From: Gnetum montanum
Lineage: Eukaryota; Streptophyta; Gnetopsida; Gnetales; Gnetaceae
Direction: 5' to 3'
Length of the DNA: 64,000 nucleotides
Assembly (NCBI GenBank): GCA_015680685.1
Contig: MNCI01004082.1
Coordinates: forward strand, 180,037-244,036
Part shown: piece after piece, positions 9,392 to 21,590 of the stretch
Layout of the letters: every line of letters starts with the position of its first letter
How positions within the stretch are numbered: position 1 is the first letter of the stretch
Made by a program: the position numbers and the translations under genes
The notes under the pieces: generated by a model
Told to the model about the DNA's origin: nothing
Seen by the model: only the letters and a program-made list of their open reading frames with translations
Databases searched by the model: none

Positions 9392-11026
9392 CTTTTTTTT
9401 ACATTGCACTAGCCTATGCATTTACATTTTGACCACTCACTTAGATCACGCATTTTTCTTTGTTTACACATTCGTCAACTTAGTTTACACATTGCATTTG
9501 AAAAACATAAAAAACATAAAAACAATAAACCTAAAAAAAACAATGGCCCGAAAAGGCCTTAAACTAGCTTACGGCCCAGAATGGCCTAAACTATCACTTT
9601 TTGCATTGCTTTTCTTTCATTCATACATTCTAACTCTATGTATGGTAGGTATCACTTGATGTTGTTTTCTTCCTAGTTGATTTTTGCAGGATCTCACAAG
9701 CACGTAGCATGACCATGCATACAACATCACACTTTACACAAGCAAGGTAAGCATTAGTCCGCTATGACTATAAACTGGCACAGACAGTCTGGTATGACTA
9801 TAAACTAGTAGCACATCATTCGCTATGATGCTAAACTGGCATCGTCCAAAGGGTTATGACATGAAACTATTCCATAACAGTCTGCTAAGACTATAAACTC
9901 GCAACATCATCGATAGCCAGGAAAAACTTGAAAAGACATGCTACTGCAATTGGTTGTACCTACTCTAGAAAGACTTGCTGCATAATTTGTTCTATGGGCC
10001 TTGATGAAGCTGATGTTATTCATAATTCTGTTTTCTTTGAAAATTGCACATGGTGACTCCATCTCCTAGTTTAAAGTGCTTAGTTAACCAATTCATTTGT
10101 GTTTTTCTTGTCTTCTTGGATTTGTGTTTGCAGGATGACCCTCCTAAGGCATTCGTACATAGGTGCACTTCATCGTGATGACAAGGTATCACATTCTTCC
10201 TGACGCATGTAACTGGGTTAATCAATCCATTCATAAGTACATTCCCAACTCTTGATACATCCCCTCCATCATGTCCCAATTTTCCTATTCAATTACGCCC
10301 CTGGATACATTCCACTCAGTTCAAAACTCTTGATACACTATTGCAAATTATGACTCTCTAAGAAATTGCGACGCAAAACACAGTACACAGTACATGATGA
10401 AAAATGTAAATGCTCAAACACGAGCACGACACAAAAAGCAAGCTCTTTCAAAAACAAAGGAAAAGAAAAAATAAACAAAAAAGAAAAAGAACAAAAAGGT
10501 CAAAGAGAAAAATGCATGGAAAAGGTCTTCATGACCCTGTTAACATCATAAAAAAAAGACTATTGGCTATTCTCATAAAAGCCCCAAGCGAGAAGGCAAT
10601 TGTCTTGGAAAACAGTTACACTCATGTCTCAAAGAGACCATGTTGTGCATCATCGTGTGGCTTTGGCTATTTACAACCAACCCTATAAACACCCCATAAG
10701 AGTCTTGTTTCTCCAAAGAATGCACCTCCTATGTCTTGGCTTCGAGTCTGCTGAACATTGGCTATTGACAAGGACCAAGAATGTAGCTCATTTGTGTGAG
10801 AGCACTTCCTCTCCCACAATCCCAACAGCAATCATAGCCCTTAACCGCCTGACTTCCCTCAGTTACAATCCCTTGCATCTTAAACCACATTCCCTCAATC
10901 CCATGTACTTTTGAAAATAGTGTGATGACATTCAACCAAGGGACAACGGTTAATGCTTAATACTTGGTTGTTCATGGTTTTTGGCACTTCTTTGTCAACG
11001 CCTCTTGGGTGGATTCCTCCAGATGT
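9392..11026 (+). other. Non-coding 3' interior of element A
   Basis: AT-rich sequence between the protease and the polypurine tract. It has a Lys-rich simple stretch at about 10440-10510 and the short repeat block at 9751-9910. No RT, RNase H, integrase or envelope-like motif was found on either strand. Confidence 0.65.
9751..9910 (+). repeat. Degenerate short tandem repeats (TATGACTATAAACTGGC type)
   Basis: About four units spaced 35-45 bp apart. Each has a core like CTATGACTATAAACT: near 9762, 9792, 9821 (GCTATGATGCTAAACT), 9854 (GTTATGACATGAAACT) and 9885 (CTAAGACTATAAACT). They lie in the non-coding tail of element A. Confidence 0.6.
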
Positions 11027-11043
11027 CAACAAAGAGGGGCCAA
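11027..11043 (+). other. Polypurine tract region of element A
   Basis: CAACAAAGAGGGGCCAA directly precedes the 3' LTR start TGAAACACC at 11044; AAAGAGGGG is the purine tract expected to prime plus-strand synthesis. Confidence 0.7.
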
Positions 11044-12764
11044 TGAAACACCACCAATTTCAGCCTAACACTTTGAAATAAGAATAACTCAAGCCCTTTC
11101 AAGTTTTCGGGAGGCAAAGTTTGGCTAAGGCATGGAAACCACCCTTAGCTAAATCAAACCATCTTGCTCAACCCATCAAGTTGGAATCTTGTCCACAGTG
11201 TGACCAACTTTCAGAGTCTCAAAACTGAGCCAAAATGATTTGATCTACAATGTGCAAGTCATCCTCAGAGCACATCCTTGACAGCTTCTAATCCCAACTT
11301 CCAGAATGTCGGATTTTAGCTCAAAATTGCAAGTTTTTGAAAATATTTCACATGTCACGTTGCATGTCACGCTACAACGTAACTACAGTGTGACCTATTC
11401 AAAGTGATTCCAAACAAGTCACATCCAAGCTTAAATTCTAGATTTTCGATCACTCTTAGGATCAACTATGGAAAGACAGCTGTTGCACTCAAGAATCAAG
11501 CTTCAAAATCACAATTTCGAACAAAACAATTCATTTCCAAGTCATTTCATGCTGCATGTCACACTGCAGCGTGACTCCAGCGTGACCTGCCATAAATGAT
11601 TCCAAACAAGGCACTTTCAGGCTCAATTCATCAATCACAGCCAAGAAATCCTTGTACTTTAAAAATCAATCTTCAAAATGAAAAATTTGGTAAAAAATTA
11701 CTAAGTCATGTTGAAGTCATGCTGCAGCATGAGTGTAGCATGACTATGGCGTGTGCACACTGAAGACACGCTGTGACAAAATCAAGGCACACTGGAGGTC
11801 TCGATCGGCCATAAGATGCCTTAAATAGCCATGGAACCATGGAAACACTCAGATTGACATCCTGCAGCAATCAAGTTAGAAATAAGTTTCAAGTGAGCTA
11901 GAGTCAATTTCTCTTATTATACATTGACATTTCATTGTAAATTTTCATCATTTGTAACCTTGATAGGCTCTTATGCTTCGAATTGCATGTGCTTCCATGA
12001 GCATAAGCTAGCTTGGGCAAGTTGTCACGTGTGGTAAGCCAGCTTGGGCAAGTTTTCACACGTTGTAAGATACAATGCACCTGGTCCAAAATGTAGCTTG
12101 GCAACACACATCCAACTTATGCACAGCTGTCCATTGGACACGTGTCGCTAGATCTGTTTTCCTCTCATCTCCCAGCCATTGATTCCATTCACAAATTCCA
12201 TGCCCAAGCCTAGCCCAACCCTATAAATACCCTATCAATTCACATAAATGGGGTTGGCAATTTTTGAGTTAGATGGCTAGGGAAGCATTGACCAATAGCC
12301 TAGGATGCTTAGACACACTTGACTCCTAGCATTCGAGCACTTCACACATCATCTCAGGGCTTAGCGCTTGACTTGCCATCCACATGCATAGCTACGCTCT
12401 GACCGGTGCACATTCTTGTTTAAACAATACAATACAGCTCATTTTTCTAGCCATTATACTTTTTACTTTGTTTTACATTCAGTTCATGTTTTGTTTACGT
12501 TTTGATTATGATACTAGTTTAAGTTTACATTTCGTACGTGTTGTTTCATGTTTTAAAATATCATTTACGATAACCCCAACACAAGCCATAGTTTACACTT
12601 GGGGAAGTCCTTGGTTGATTTGCGTGTAGACCATCCAAGGCACTCTGCCTTCCTTTACTTTTCCAGCTTGCCCTCAGGCAAAGGTAGGGTCAGCTATGTT
12701 TGCCAAAAAATCTTTCGATGTTTGTTTTCCTTCCAACCTTACACCGATGATTTAGGTTAGTACA
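11044..12764 (+). repeat. 3' LTR of element A
   Basis: Full-length copy of 4008-5727, ending ...GGTTAGTACA and followed by target-site copy ATATC. It carries the same U3 half-site clusters and a TATA box at 12221-12230. Most differences from the 5' copy are C/T or G/A. Confidence 0.9.
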
Positions 12765-14776
12765 ATATCATGTACCCGATATTACGTACCCAATATCAGG
12801 GCCTAGCAAACCATGATTCATCATCAACCTTGCACAACTCTACTTCATGAAAATTCAAAGGTAGTCTAAAGAAAGGAAGGTAGGAAAGCCAACACTTCTA
12901 TTTTCTTGCCTTATCAAGAAGGTGTGCAAGTGAGCTAGAATCTTGGGATACACTAATGATGTTTCCAAGAGAGCCCAGAATGCTTCATATGTTGAATTGC
13001 TCAAAACCAAAACCACCCAAGAAGAATCAAGGCGAAGAGCAACAAGAATAAGAGCAAGAAGAATAAAAGAAGCAATAGCAAGAGTAACAATAGTAAGTCC
13101 CACTGTCGCCACTACAAGATTATAGGTCATCAATGAGTCATTTGCAACAGATTGCAGAAACCATTAGTTGGGAAACAAGGGAGAAGGACAACCTTTACAA
13201 GGTTATTAACAGTGCCATCTGGCCCATAATTTGTGATGATCTTGTGAGTGGACATATCTCACTATAGTTAGGAGGAGGGGACCAACGGTCAAAACAAATC
13301 TCTTGAAAGGCTGCATCATTCCAAGAGGTGCTAAAGATGGGAGAAGGAACCACAGTCATGGTAATATAGCTAGGATGTAGCAAGAGAAGTAGAGGTGATC
13401 ATTGATCACATCAAAGAATTCTTCAATGTACCTATTGTGCCATCAATAGATCTAATTAGAGCTAGGGATGCTCAGATATTAGTTGGAACCTCAATGACTC
13501 CTATTAACCATAAAGTTGTGCTTGATCAACTACTGCAAACTAGACAAGTAATGATAACACTTTTCAACATCTCAAGTAATGTCACTATAGTGTAGTCAAA
13601 ACTAATTGCTACCAAAGAAAAATTGGTCATGGTAGAGACTAGGGCAGAGCATGTACAAGTTGAAATTCTGAAATTGCAAGAAGAACTCATGACCTTGAGG
13701 GGCAAATGGAGAGATCCAACTTAATTTATTACATCTGACTAGATGGAATAATTCAAGACATAATAGATAAATCACCTAATTGAGCAGAATAAGCAGATAG
13801 AGAATGAGAAGGACAAAGTAGTGTGGAATGCCTTCATTGTAGAAGCTCAAACATATGCACATGCTAAGACACTCCCTGTAGTCCAAGAAGAAAACAAACA
13901 ACTTTATGTGTATAATATGTGGTTTCCCACAATAGAAAAATAGAAAAATATCATAAAAAGAAAGCATCCACCAGTTAAGAGAACAACCAAGACATGACCC
14001 TCTCAATGGAGAAGGTATGCATCATCCATTAGAAATCAGCCATTGCAATTAGTGCATGGTAGAATGAGGCAACAAAACCTAAAAGGCTTAAAGAACATTT
14101 CTGTGATTAGGTGGGAATCAATGAAAAGGATATTTTGATGGCCAAAGATAGAATAAGTTACATATTAGCACAAAATCCTAACTAGTAGCCCATCTTGGAA
14201 AGCTATGCCCACATTCACTATGTGGAAGTAAAGAACAAAGACTTGTAGATTGAGGACCTAAAAGAATACATGGGGTTAGCTAAACTTTGTTATGTTAACT
14301 TGGGCATGTTACTAGTAGGAAGGTCCGAAACCAAGCTAGAACAGCAAGTAAAAGCCAGAAACACCCTATACAAGAAAGAGTTTTTAGATTAGAAAGATGC
14401 TTTACAGAAACTTCAAGTGACAAACTCTACATTGGAAGTAGTGAAGGCTAGCTACCAAGGGTAGAAAGATGTAGCATTAAACCTAGCTAGAAGATTGACT
14501 AACTATCATGAATTATGTGAAAAGGCTAAGGCATTTAAAGAGAAGAGGAGGCAGTTTACAGCCTAGTATGTTAAGGCTAAGTAAATGTTTCCACAGCTAC
14601 CATGTCCATGGGATGTACCAACTCCATCATACATTGTACAACAAGCATGGATGATACATGGTCTAAGAACCATGAAGGAAGAGCTTCAGGTATTCCTAAA
14701 TCAATATGAGTTCCAAAAGCTTGATGACAAGGGAAATCAACTAATGGAGGAGCCACTACCACTAGGAACTACCTAG
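12765..14776 (+). pseudogene. A2 remnant: C-terminal part of an Athila-like additional ORF (coiled-coil-like)
   Basis: Pieces in shifting frames with many TAG stops encode a helical, Lys/Glu-rich protein. Recognisable blocks are IIDHIKEFFNVPIVPS (about 13400), SKLIATKEKLVMVETRAEH (about 13600), VEAQTYAHAKTLPVVQEENKQL (about 13850), LKEYMGLAKLCYVNLGML (about 14260) and a C-terminal WDVPTPSYIVQQAWMIHGL segment (about 14610). The same blocks appear in order in the additional ORF of element B, and the final segment matches element C near 30620-30700 at nucleotide level. It lies just before an LTR, the usual place for an additional ORF in Athila/Tat elements. Function is unknown. The upstream part may have been displaced by element A. 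Whether the 1242-3922 gene was its N-terminal half is unresolved. Confidence 0.65.
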
Positions 14777-14967
14777 ACTACATCAAACTTCTTAATTTTT
14801 TTTCTCAAAATTTTCATATCATGTCTTGTGTAAATTTTTTTGTAAAACACCATTATGGCATTCAAAATTCATGTATATAGTTAGTCAATGTCATGTGAAT
14901 CTACCTTCCAATTTTGTAAGGAACTCTATCTTAATTTTTTAAACTCAAGGATGAGTTTTTAGTCAAT

Positions 14968-15576
14968 TGTGATGGTATGATAAATCATGTTTTCCAATGA
15001 CTACAATATCAAGCATCCAATATTGGAGCTATGATATTGGATCCTTGATATTGAGGTACAAGCTTTGATGTCAGATACCCAATATCACTCCACATGTGCC
15101 TACCTATAAATAAGACACTTAGGTGCATAGTCAAACAATAATTCATTCCAACCTTACCAAAACTCTTGTAGTTTATTTTCATAACTTAGTGATAGAGTGA
15201 ATGCTCATAGTGTGATGTTAAGTAGTTGTCCAAAGTCTTTATTTGAGTGAAATGTACTTAGCTTTACTGTCTTATTTAGCATAATTCTTACTATTTTCCT
15301 AGTCTAATCAATTACATATCTAAGAACTTTACTTTCATTTTTCATAAAAAAGTGAAATGAGTATGATTGGTTTCAAACATTTAAGTGTAATCATTTGGTA
15401 ACCCAGTAGTTGTTTCACTTGATTCACTCAGTAGTAAACTCAGTTAATAATCCAATGATACTTACATGAGCCCAAGGTGTGTATGACAAGCTAGGAATGA
15501 ATACTCATCACTCTAGGCTAGAGTAGATTATTTTACCATTTTCTTTAGACTTGGAATCATTTTCACACTTTATTAT
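14968..15576 (+). repeat. 3' LTR of remnant A2, left part (polypurine tract and LTR up to element B)
   Basis: A GTGATGGTA purine-rich stretch (14969-14977) precedes the LTR start TGATAAATCATG at 14978. The same layout is seen in element B (GTGGGGATA then TGATGGG on the minus strand). A TATA box (TATAAATA) is at 15105-15112. Four AATATCA/TGATATT motifs lie at about 15006-15090. The LTR is interrupted at 15577 by element B and resumes at 28895. Confidence 0.7.
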
Positions 15577-16489
15577 TGATGAGTGACGAGGTACCCCTAT
15601 GTCCAACCATACAAATCACAAAGCATTCACACATGATTCAATCAAATTTCATGGACTTTATAGTTTCTAGTGCACTAGTCTTCTAGGAAGTGAATCTTGC
15701 CTTGAGGTCATTTTTTGTCTTCCCAATTACACTTGTGAAGTACAAAGGTATGGTTAAGTGTAATTTGAGACATATGATTTTTATCATTTTATGTTTTATG
15801 GTTGTGGTGTTTAAAGTGAGATAAAGTAATTGGATTAACTAATTTAATTTAACTAATTAACTTGTTTCTAACTAGTCCTAACATAAGCATTTGATCCCAC
15901 TTTTTGCACATGTCCTGAATCCATGTATCCACTACTAGGTTACCAAGTGCTACACTAGTGAGCATATGAAGCATAACACTGCTAGGATTACCAAGTGAAT
16001 ATGTGTTACACTCGAAGTGNTCAATAACACTGCTAGGATTACCAAGTGAATATGTGTTACACTCGAAGTGGTCATACTTATGTATTTAACTTATTTAGCT
16101 TATCTTGCTTAATTAGCTCAATTACTAGAAAATATTAAATAAATAACTAAAAGCATTTAATGCATGAATGAGCATTTAAACTATCTAGAATGTTGCAAGG
16201 TTTATCATGAAGCTCATCTTTATTGTCGTACATACTATCGTGCTTAGGTACAACAACTTTTGAATAAAGATCTATACACTCAATGACTCCCGCTGCAAGC
16301 ACTTAGGAAAAATATTCTAACTTTCAAATAGACAAATTGTAAGAGCTCTACTACTACTATTAATCTACTGATATAAATGTAGCTAGTGAGCACATATTTA
16401 TAGTAAAAAATGGATCTTTCATCGAAGGGGCCTAGTCGATGAGGCCACATCGACAAGGCCTCATCAACATAGCCAATCACAACCCATCA
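15577..16489 (-). repeat. 3' LTR of element B
   Basis: On the plus strand it starts TGATGAGTGACGAGG and ends CCCATCA. It matches 27981-28894. A TATA box lies on the minus strand (CTATAAATA, about 16396-16404). Repeated RTCGAY-containing units are in the U3 tip (about 16420-16470). It contains the single-N join at 16020 with a duplicated 48-base flank that is absent from the other LTR. Confidence 0.9.
16020..16020. other. Single-N assembly join with false duplication
   Basis: About 48 bases ending at 16019 (ATAACACTGCTAGG... to CTCGAAGTG) are repeated immediately after the N. The matching LTR at about 28365 has one copy. This is best explained as two contig ends that overlapped but were not merged. 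Confidence 0.75.
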
Positions 16490-16498
16490 TATCCCCAC
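16490..16498 (-). other. Polypurine tract of element B
   Basis: On the minus strand GTGGGGATA directly precedes the 3' LTR start TGATGGG. Confidence 0.6.
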
Positions 16499-16679
16499 GA
16501 TTGAATGAAAAATCATCCTCAAGTTCTTTTACAAAATTGGAAAGGTATGAGAGTATTGATTAACTCTTAACAAAAAAAAAAACTGACTTGAAAAAAATGT
16601 GCTTGAGTCTACAGATCAACACATTACAAAAATTATGATGTTCATAACACAAAATTAAACACTATGACATGACTCTTCA

Positions 16680-19586
16680 AAATTGGATGACACTTCCTTT
16701 GATGACATGAAGGCAATGGAGAAGGATAGACAATCCTAGGTGGTGGTGGCTCCTAAGGTTTCAAGGGACCTTCATTGGCTTTATGCACATGCAGCAGCTA
16801 AGATGGCTATGGTTGTGTTACTGCTATAGCAACTTCTAGTGGGAGGCAAAAGGCATCCAACAATGCCTTCATTTTCTTCTCCTTACTCTTGGGATCGTGC
16901 ACCATCCATGTAGCTTTGCCAATGTAGGCAGAAATGGACACATCCCAAGGATAGGAAATCACTGGAAATAGCTCCTTAGCATTGATGAACCAAGCAGCAA
17001 ATTATTTGTGCTTGATGTCAAATGCTCTAATTGTATCTTTTAGCTCTTGGCAATCATTCATTCTCTTGGCCAAGTTCTCAGTAGTTGATTTTTGATATGT
17101 GAATCATGCCTTAAGAACTTTGAGTTTAGCATTTACCATTATAAGCTTATCTATGATGTCCTTGTAGTGCTTGAACTTGTTCTCGTATAACAAGTACGAG
17201 TTGGCCACTTCTCAAGTTCTAACAACATCGTCTAGTAGTTAGCATTACTAGGTTTGCATAGTGGAGATTGGCCAGTTCTATATATTCTATCATTTCTTCA
17301 ATTTTCAACTTGTTTAGGCAGATATCTACTCTATTATAGGCATCTATTCCACTGACGATGGATTGCCATAGCTCTCTTCCTTGTTGGAGTTACTAGGAGA
17401 TCACATTCACTATTGCCTTAGCCATTTGAATGTGCTTCTTGTTCACTTCCTTCTACAAGCCAACCTAACCTTTATAATGATTCTTGACTCTTTCAAATTT
17501 TAGAGATTCATTTTTCTAGGCAGTAATCTCAATGGTAGACTTCTGGCATAAGGCTCAAACATCCTTCATAGATAGCTTTCAATTTTTTGTGGCCAATTTC
17601 CTCAATTCTATGTTTACCTTGGCAAGCTGCTCCTGCTATTCATGAATGAATTCCTACATCTATTGTTTCTGTGCATCAACATTACATAGGCAATGATTTT
17701 TAGTAGTCAATGCTTTTTTTTCTTGGTGCATCTAAACCAAGTCCTTCTGAAGTGGGTAGGTTTTTGCTTCTACTATAGGCTAGTTGAAGATGGTCATCAC
17801 CATTTTCTTCTTAGCTTGTTTTAGTCATTCTTAAAGCTGTTGAAAAGCTTCATCTCTAGTTATTGCTAGGCTAAGGAGCATGGGATCAGCAAAATGAGCA
17901 TGTAGTTCAGCAACTTCCATGGCCATGCGTTGGTTCTATTCTTGAGCCATTTCAAGTTTCCCTTCTAAGATGATGCACTTGTCCTTTGCTTTTAGTAGCT
18001 TTGACTAGGTTGTAGTGATGTTGTTTAAAAAATAAAAGATATTCAAAATCAGCTACCTAATCCCTACTAATCAGTCTAGCAATTCATTATGCTAAGTTGC
18101 ATTCAATATTCCACTGACTATGCCTACAAACAGCTACACATCTTGAAGTGCAGATACATCTGGTACAGACATCACAGGTGCATTAAGCACTTCAGTGATT
18201 TACTTAGCAACTACTTCAGCAGTGGTCTCCTATCCTTGGTGCTACATCACTAATATAGTTGCCCCCTCATCTTCCTCCAAACACACTGAAAAGAAGGCCA
18301 CATTCCCAAATATTTCTAGAAATAAATAGTATTGGAATAAGGACAATATCACCTCTAGGGCATTGGGATCCGACCTCATGAGCAACTACGTTCTTTAGGT
18401 AGAGAATATCAGCCCACCTCTTTCCTTCTGGCTAATTTTTCAAGCCACCTCATTAAGGTGAGTCATTGCTAGTTGATATACCAATAGGTCCACACCACTT
18501 GTTCCTACACATTGCTCCTACTCATGCAAAAGTTGCTCTCAGATTTCATGCAAGTGCTTAATGGCTATGCAAGCCTCCAGTGTTGTTTCTTGAGTAGGCA
18601 GTGGAGGTGGTGGCTATTGCTCCCCTTCTTTAGTCACAACAAGTTTCTTGTCCTTCATTATTTCAAACTACAAGGCCAAAGGAGCATGCTTGATTATGTT
18701 ATTTGCGTAGCGGATGATCCCTTTCCTTTCACAAAGTTTCCAAATGAGGCATGGGAAAGGTAGGGTTTTTCTTCCATGTTCATTTTCTTTGAAGTGCTTC
18801 TTGATCTCTAAATAGATAAATTGTGGAAGGTTTGCTGGAAATCTCTTACTTAGAGCAGCACGTGATTGAGTAGAAAAGGTAGTCACCTTATTGGGCCTCA
18901 TCGTTAGATTGAGATGCTAGGCCACTATTTTAAAGTATATGCATTCTATTAGTGTTGTCACATGAAACTCCTTACAATCGATCCCATAACATTACTAGGT
19001 CCACTCTATTTTAGCCTCAGGGTTAGCTTGTGTTGATAACTCTACCAGTTATGTCCCAATATCAGGCAACCCCAGTGCCTATGTGATAGCTTTAGCTGAG
19101 TAGGACACTTGAATATCCTTGATCTTCACTATGGAGCCTAGCCTTTTGTTATCCCAGAAGAGATATGTCTCTTCCATGTACCACTTCCTACTAGAAATGA
19201 TGACTGGCCACATGGGAGAGATTTACAATTGTGTTTTCACCTCTATTGGAGCATGTTCTAAAAAATGACTTGAATTTCAATTCTTTGAGAACTGAGTGTT
19301 GGATCTTATGGGGCTTGATGATGTCAAGGTAGGCTTATGTTAGAGTGACCTCAAACTTTGGTATAGGTCCAGGTGCTTCCCCTCACTAAGATTATTCTAT
19401 TTCAACTTTTTCTTCAACAATTTGCTGAACAGATTCCACTTCAGGCTCCTTTCTAAGAGGTCCAATTGCATGGGTTGCCTCTGGTGGCTCCTAGGCTTGT
19501 TCTTATTTTCCCCTTCTAGTTTTGGGTCATTTCTCCTCTGGTTGAGAGGGTCCTCCCTTCTACGGTTGTTTTGGTTTTAGTACCAT
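16680..19586 (-). pseudogene. Additional ORF of element B: plant-transposon-type domain plus coiled-coil
   Basis: The proposed start is ATG at 19586; element C has the same ATG context (CATCTRTAATCACA on the plus strand, 30920). The N-terminus is Pro/Glu-rich. Next comes a globular part with LFWDNKRLGSIVKIKDIQVSY, LGLPDIGT and, at 18901-18670, a 77-codon open stretch NKVTTFSTQSRAALSKRFP...PFPCLIWKLCERKGI. This resembles the 'putative plant transposon protein' family (Pfam PF20167 as I recall it) found in env-like ORFs of Athila elements. The rest (about 18200-17000) is Lys/Glu-rich and helical, and matches A2. Stops are numerous, many TAG. There is no signal peptide or membrane segment to support an envelope role. 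Confidence 0.65.
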
Positions 19587-19599
19587 CTGTAATCACAAC

Positions 19600-21590
19600 A
19601 TGACCATAGGTTAGCAATTGTTGTGTAACATAAAAAAATTGGGATATCTTATCTCCTTAGGATAGTTACACTTGGCTAAGTTGTAATTATCACTGATTTA
19701 ATCAATTTTAATCATTATTTTATTTGTGTTTTAATGTTAATAAGTTGTTTTGAAGGGTGTTGGAACGATTAACTCTCAAAATTTGATGGTTTCATATCAT
19801 TGTATTCATTAACCCTTTGGTGGAGTTAGAAAAATTTTCAAAAAATTTCATTGGAAACCTTAAGGTTTGCGATCCCCATGATGAAGAGTTTACATCTGGT
19901 AGCTACAAGATCAAAGAATAGAGTGATTTGGACAAACGGTTGAGAAGTTATGGGCTTTGGAAGGTTTTGGGCTTTGAAAAATGGCAAAAACTCCCCTTGT
20001 GTTATAAAGCAAATGTCAAAAAATTGCAAAGTATGCAATAGTATATATAGAGTTTTTGACATGTGTCGACAGGGTTGGCTACGTTGACTAGGCCTAATTG
20101 ATGTGGTTGTTGACCACTGTTGACTTGGTCAAAACTTCCAAAATACAAGGTGTTTTTGAATGAAATTAGAATCAAATGGAAGCTTAAAAAGCCATGAATA
20201 TAATGAGAATAGTAGAATAGGGTTTTTGAGCCTAGAAAATTAGAAAAAGTTGATAAAATAGTTTAAAGAATGAATATTATGGGAGTCTAAGGAGCACTTT
20301 GCAGGCTACACAATGAAATATACAAAATATAGGATTGTAGTGATGTCTAAATTAAGGAACTTAACTAACCAAGCCAAAAGATATGCAAGTGGTTCCTTCC
20401 CATAGTAGGCACATGCCCTTTTTACCCTTGTATAACCTCAACTAAGGATTTTGTGGGCCCCACTTTTGATTAATGCTCATGAAAAGTTAAAGATCAACCA
20501 GAAAGAATCTATCCAAGAATTTCAACATGTCAACCTAAGACATCAAGCATAACATAGAACTCAGCAGTGAAGTAAGTTATGGTAGCATAGATGGATGACT
20601 GAGAAGGTGGAATCGAATCCTGAATTGAGGTCATAAGAAGTCCCTTGTGGAGTTTGTGTTTAAAATGACTTGAGAAGATCCATCCTTATTCTAGACCAAA
20701 ACCAACCTATTTTAGTGACTTGGCATTACCACTCCAAGATCAATCCACCCCCTCAAGACATGAGAGTGCTCTCACAAAACAACCACCATTCCTTAAGGAG
20801 AAGAAAAGAGGCATGGGTAACATGTTTTTCTAGTCCCATAACTAGTGCTTGTAGCTCATTTATTTATCTAAGGGGTGTGCTTTGAATTCCCATCATGTTT
20901 TTTTTGTGTCTTTATTTTTTTTCTTTCTTTTGGATTGGAACCACACCATGCAAAGACTTTATTTGACTTCCTATTAGTGGTTGGAATGGAATAGTAAGAA
21001 GTCCATGGAAAAACACTCAAGCACTCAAGCAAGTAGAAGAGTACAAAGAGTAATGAGTCCCCTTGAAGTCACATCCTATACAAACCTTTGAATCCTTCCC
21101 AATTTTAGAAACTACCAAGGTCACCAATTGATTAAAAGTGTCTTCAATGAAAGGGACCTCAAACTTCTAGAACAAGGAAAACCATAGAGTTTGTTGAATG
21201 GGTGGATGGATGTGGACTCACTGCTTATTCTATGAAAACCAAACCATGTCATAGTCATTAGACATCAAAATTCAAAAATAGAAACCAAACATTAACAATT
21301 TCAACATTAAACACAAACCATCATCAGTAAACAACAATAATGGCATTGTATCCTATGAAAATAAAGCATTTTTATTAGCAAAAATAATGAAAATTCACAC
21401 TCAAACCAAACAAAGTAAAATATATAAGAAAGTGTAGATTGAAATATACTAATAATGGTGCAAAACAAAAAATGGAGTAAAATGGAAAAAATTTGAAAAT
21501 CAAAAATTTGTAAAATAAATAACTTGTTAATTTAAAAAAATGTGGACAAAAAAAAGTAAAAAAATTAGAAGGCCATATGGATGGTTAGCA
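19600..21590. other. Spacer between integrase and additional ORF of element B
   Basis: AT-rich, with A/T runs at about 20900-20935 and 21480-21560. No coding signal was supported on either strand. The corresponding spacer in element C (about 31000-32200) has similar composition and shared phrases, such as a CTTTCTTTTTGG-like block before CCTTAGGG-type text. Confidence 0.5.

Larger units (their letters stand above)
4008..12764 (+). mobile_element. Element A: Tat-like gag-protease LTR retrotransposon without RT or integrase
   Basis: This is a complete insertion bounded by two LTRs of about 1.72 kb (4008-5727 and 11044-12764). Both start TGAAACACCAC. The 3' copy ends in CA; the 5' copy ends TATAGTATA-like where the 3' copy has TAGTACA, consistent with a C-to-T change. 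The target-site duplication is ATATT/ATATC. A primer-binding-like site follows the 5' LTR and a purine tract (AAAGAGGGG) precedes the 3' LTR. The 5.3 kb interior holds one decayed gag frame and a Tat-type retropepsin, then about 1.6 kb of non-coding tail. No RT, RNase H or integrase motif was found, so it would depend on an autonomous relative. In the first 275 or so bases the LTRs differ at about 27 positions by hand count, nearly all transitions, so the insertion is old. Confidence 0.9.

Noticed and set aside
16680-19586. Envelope-like protein for the additional ORF of B
   Set aside because: No signal peptide, no membrane segments, no fusion peptide; Lys/Glu-rich helical character instead.
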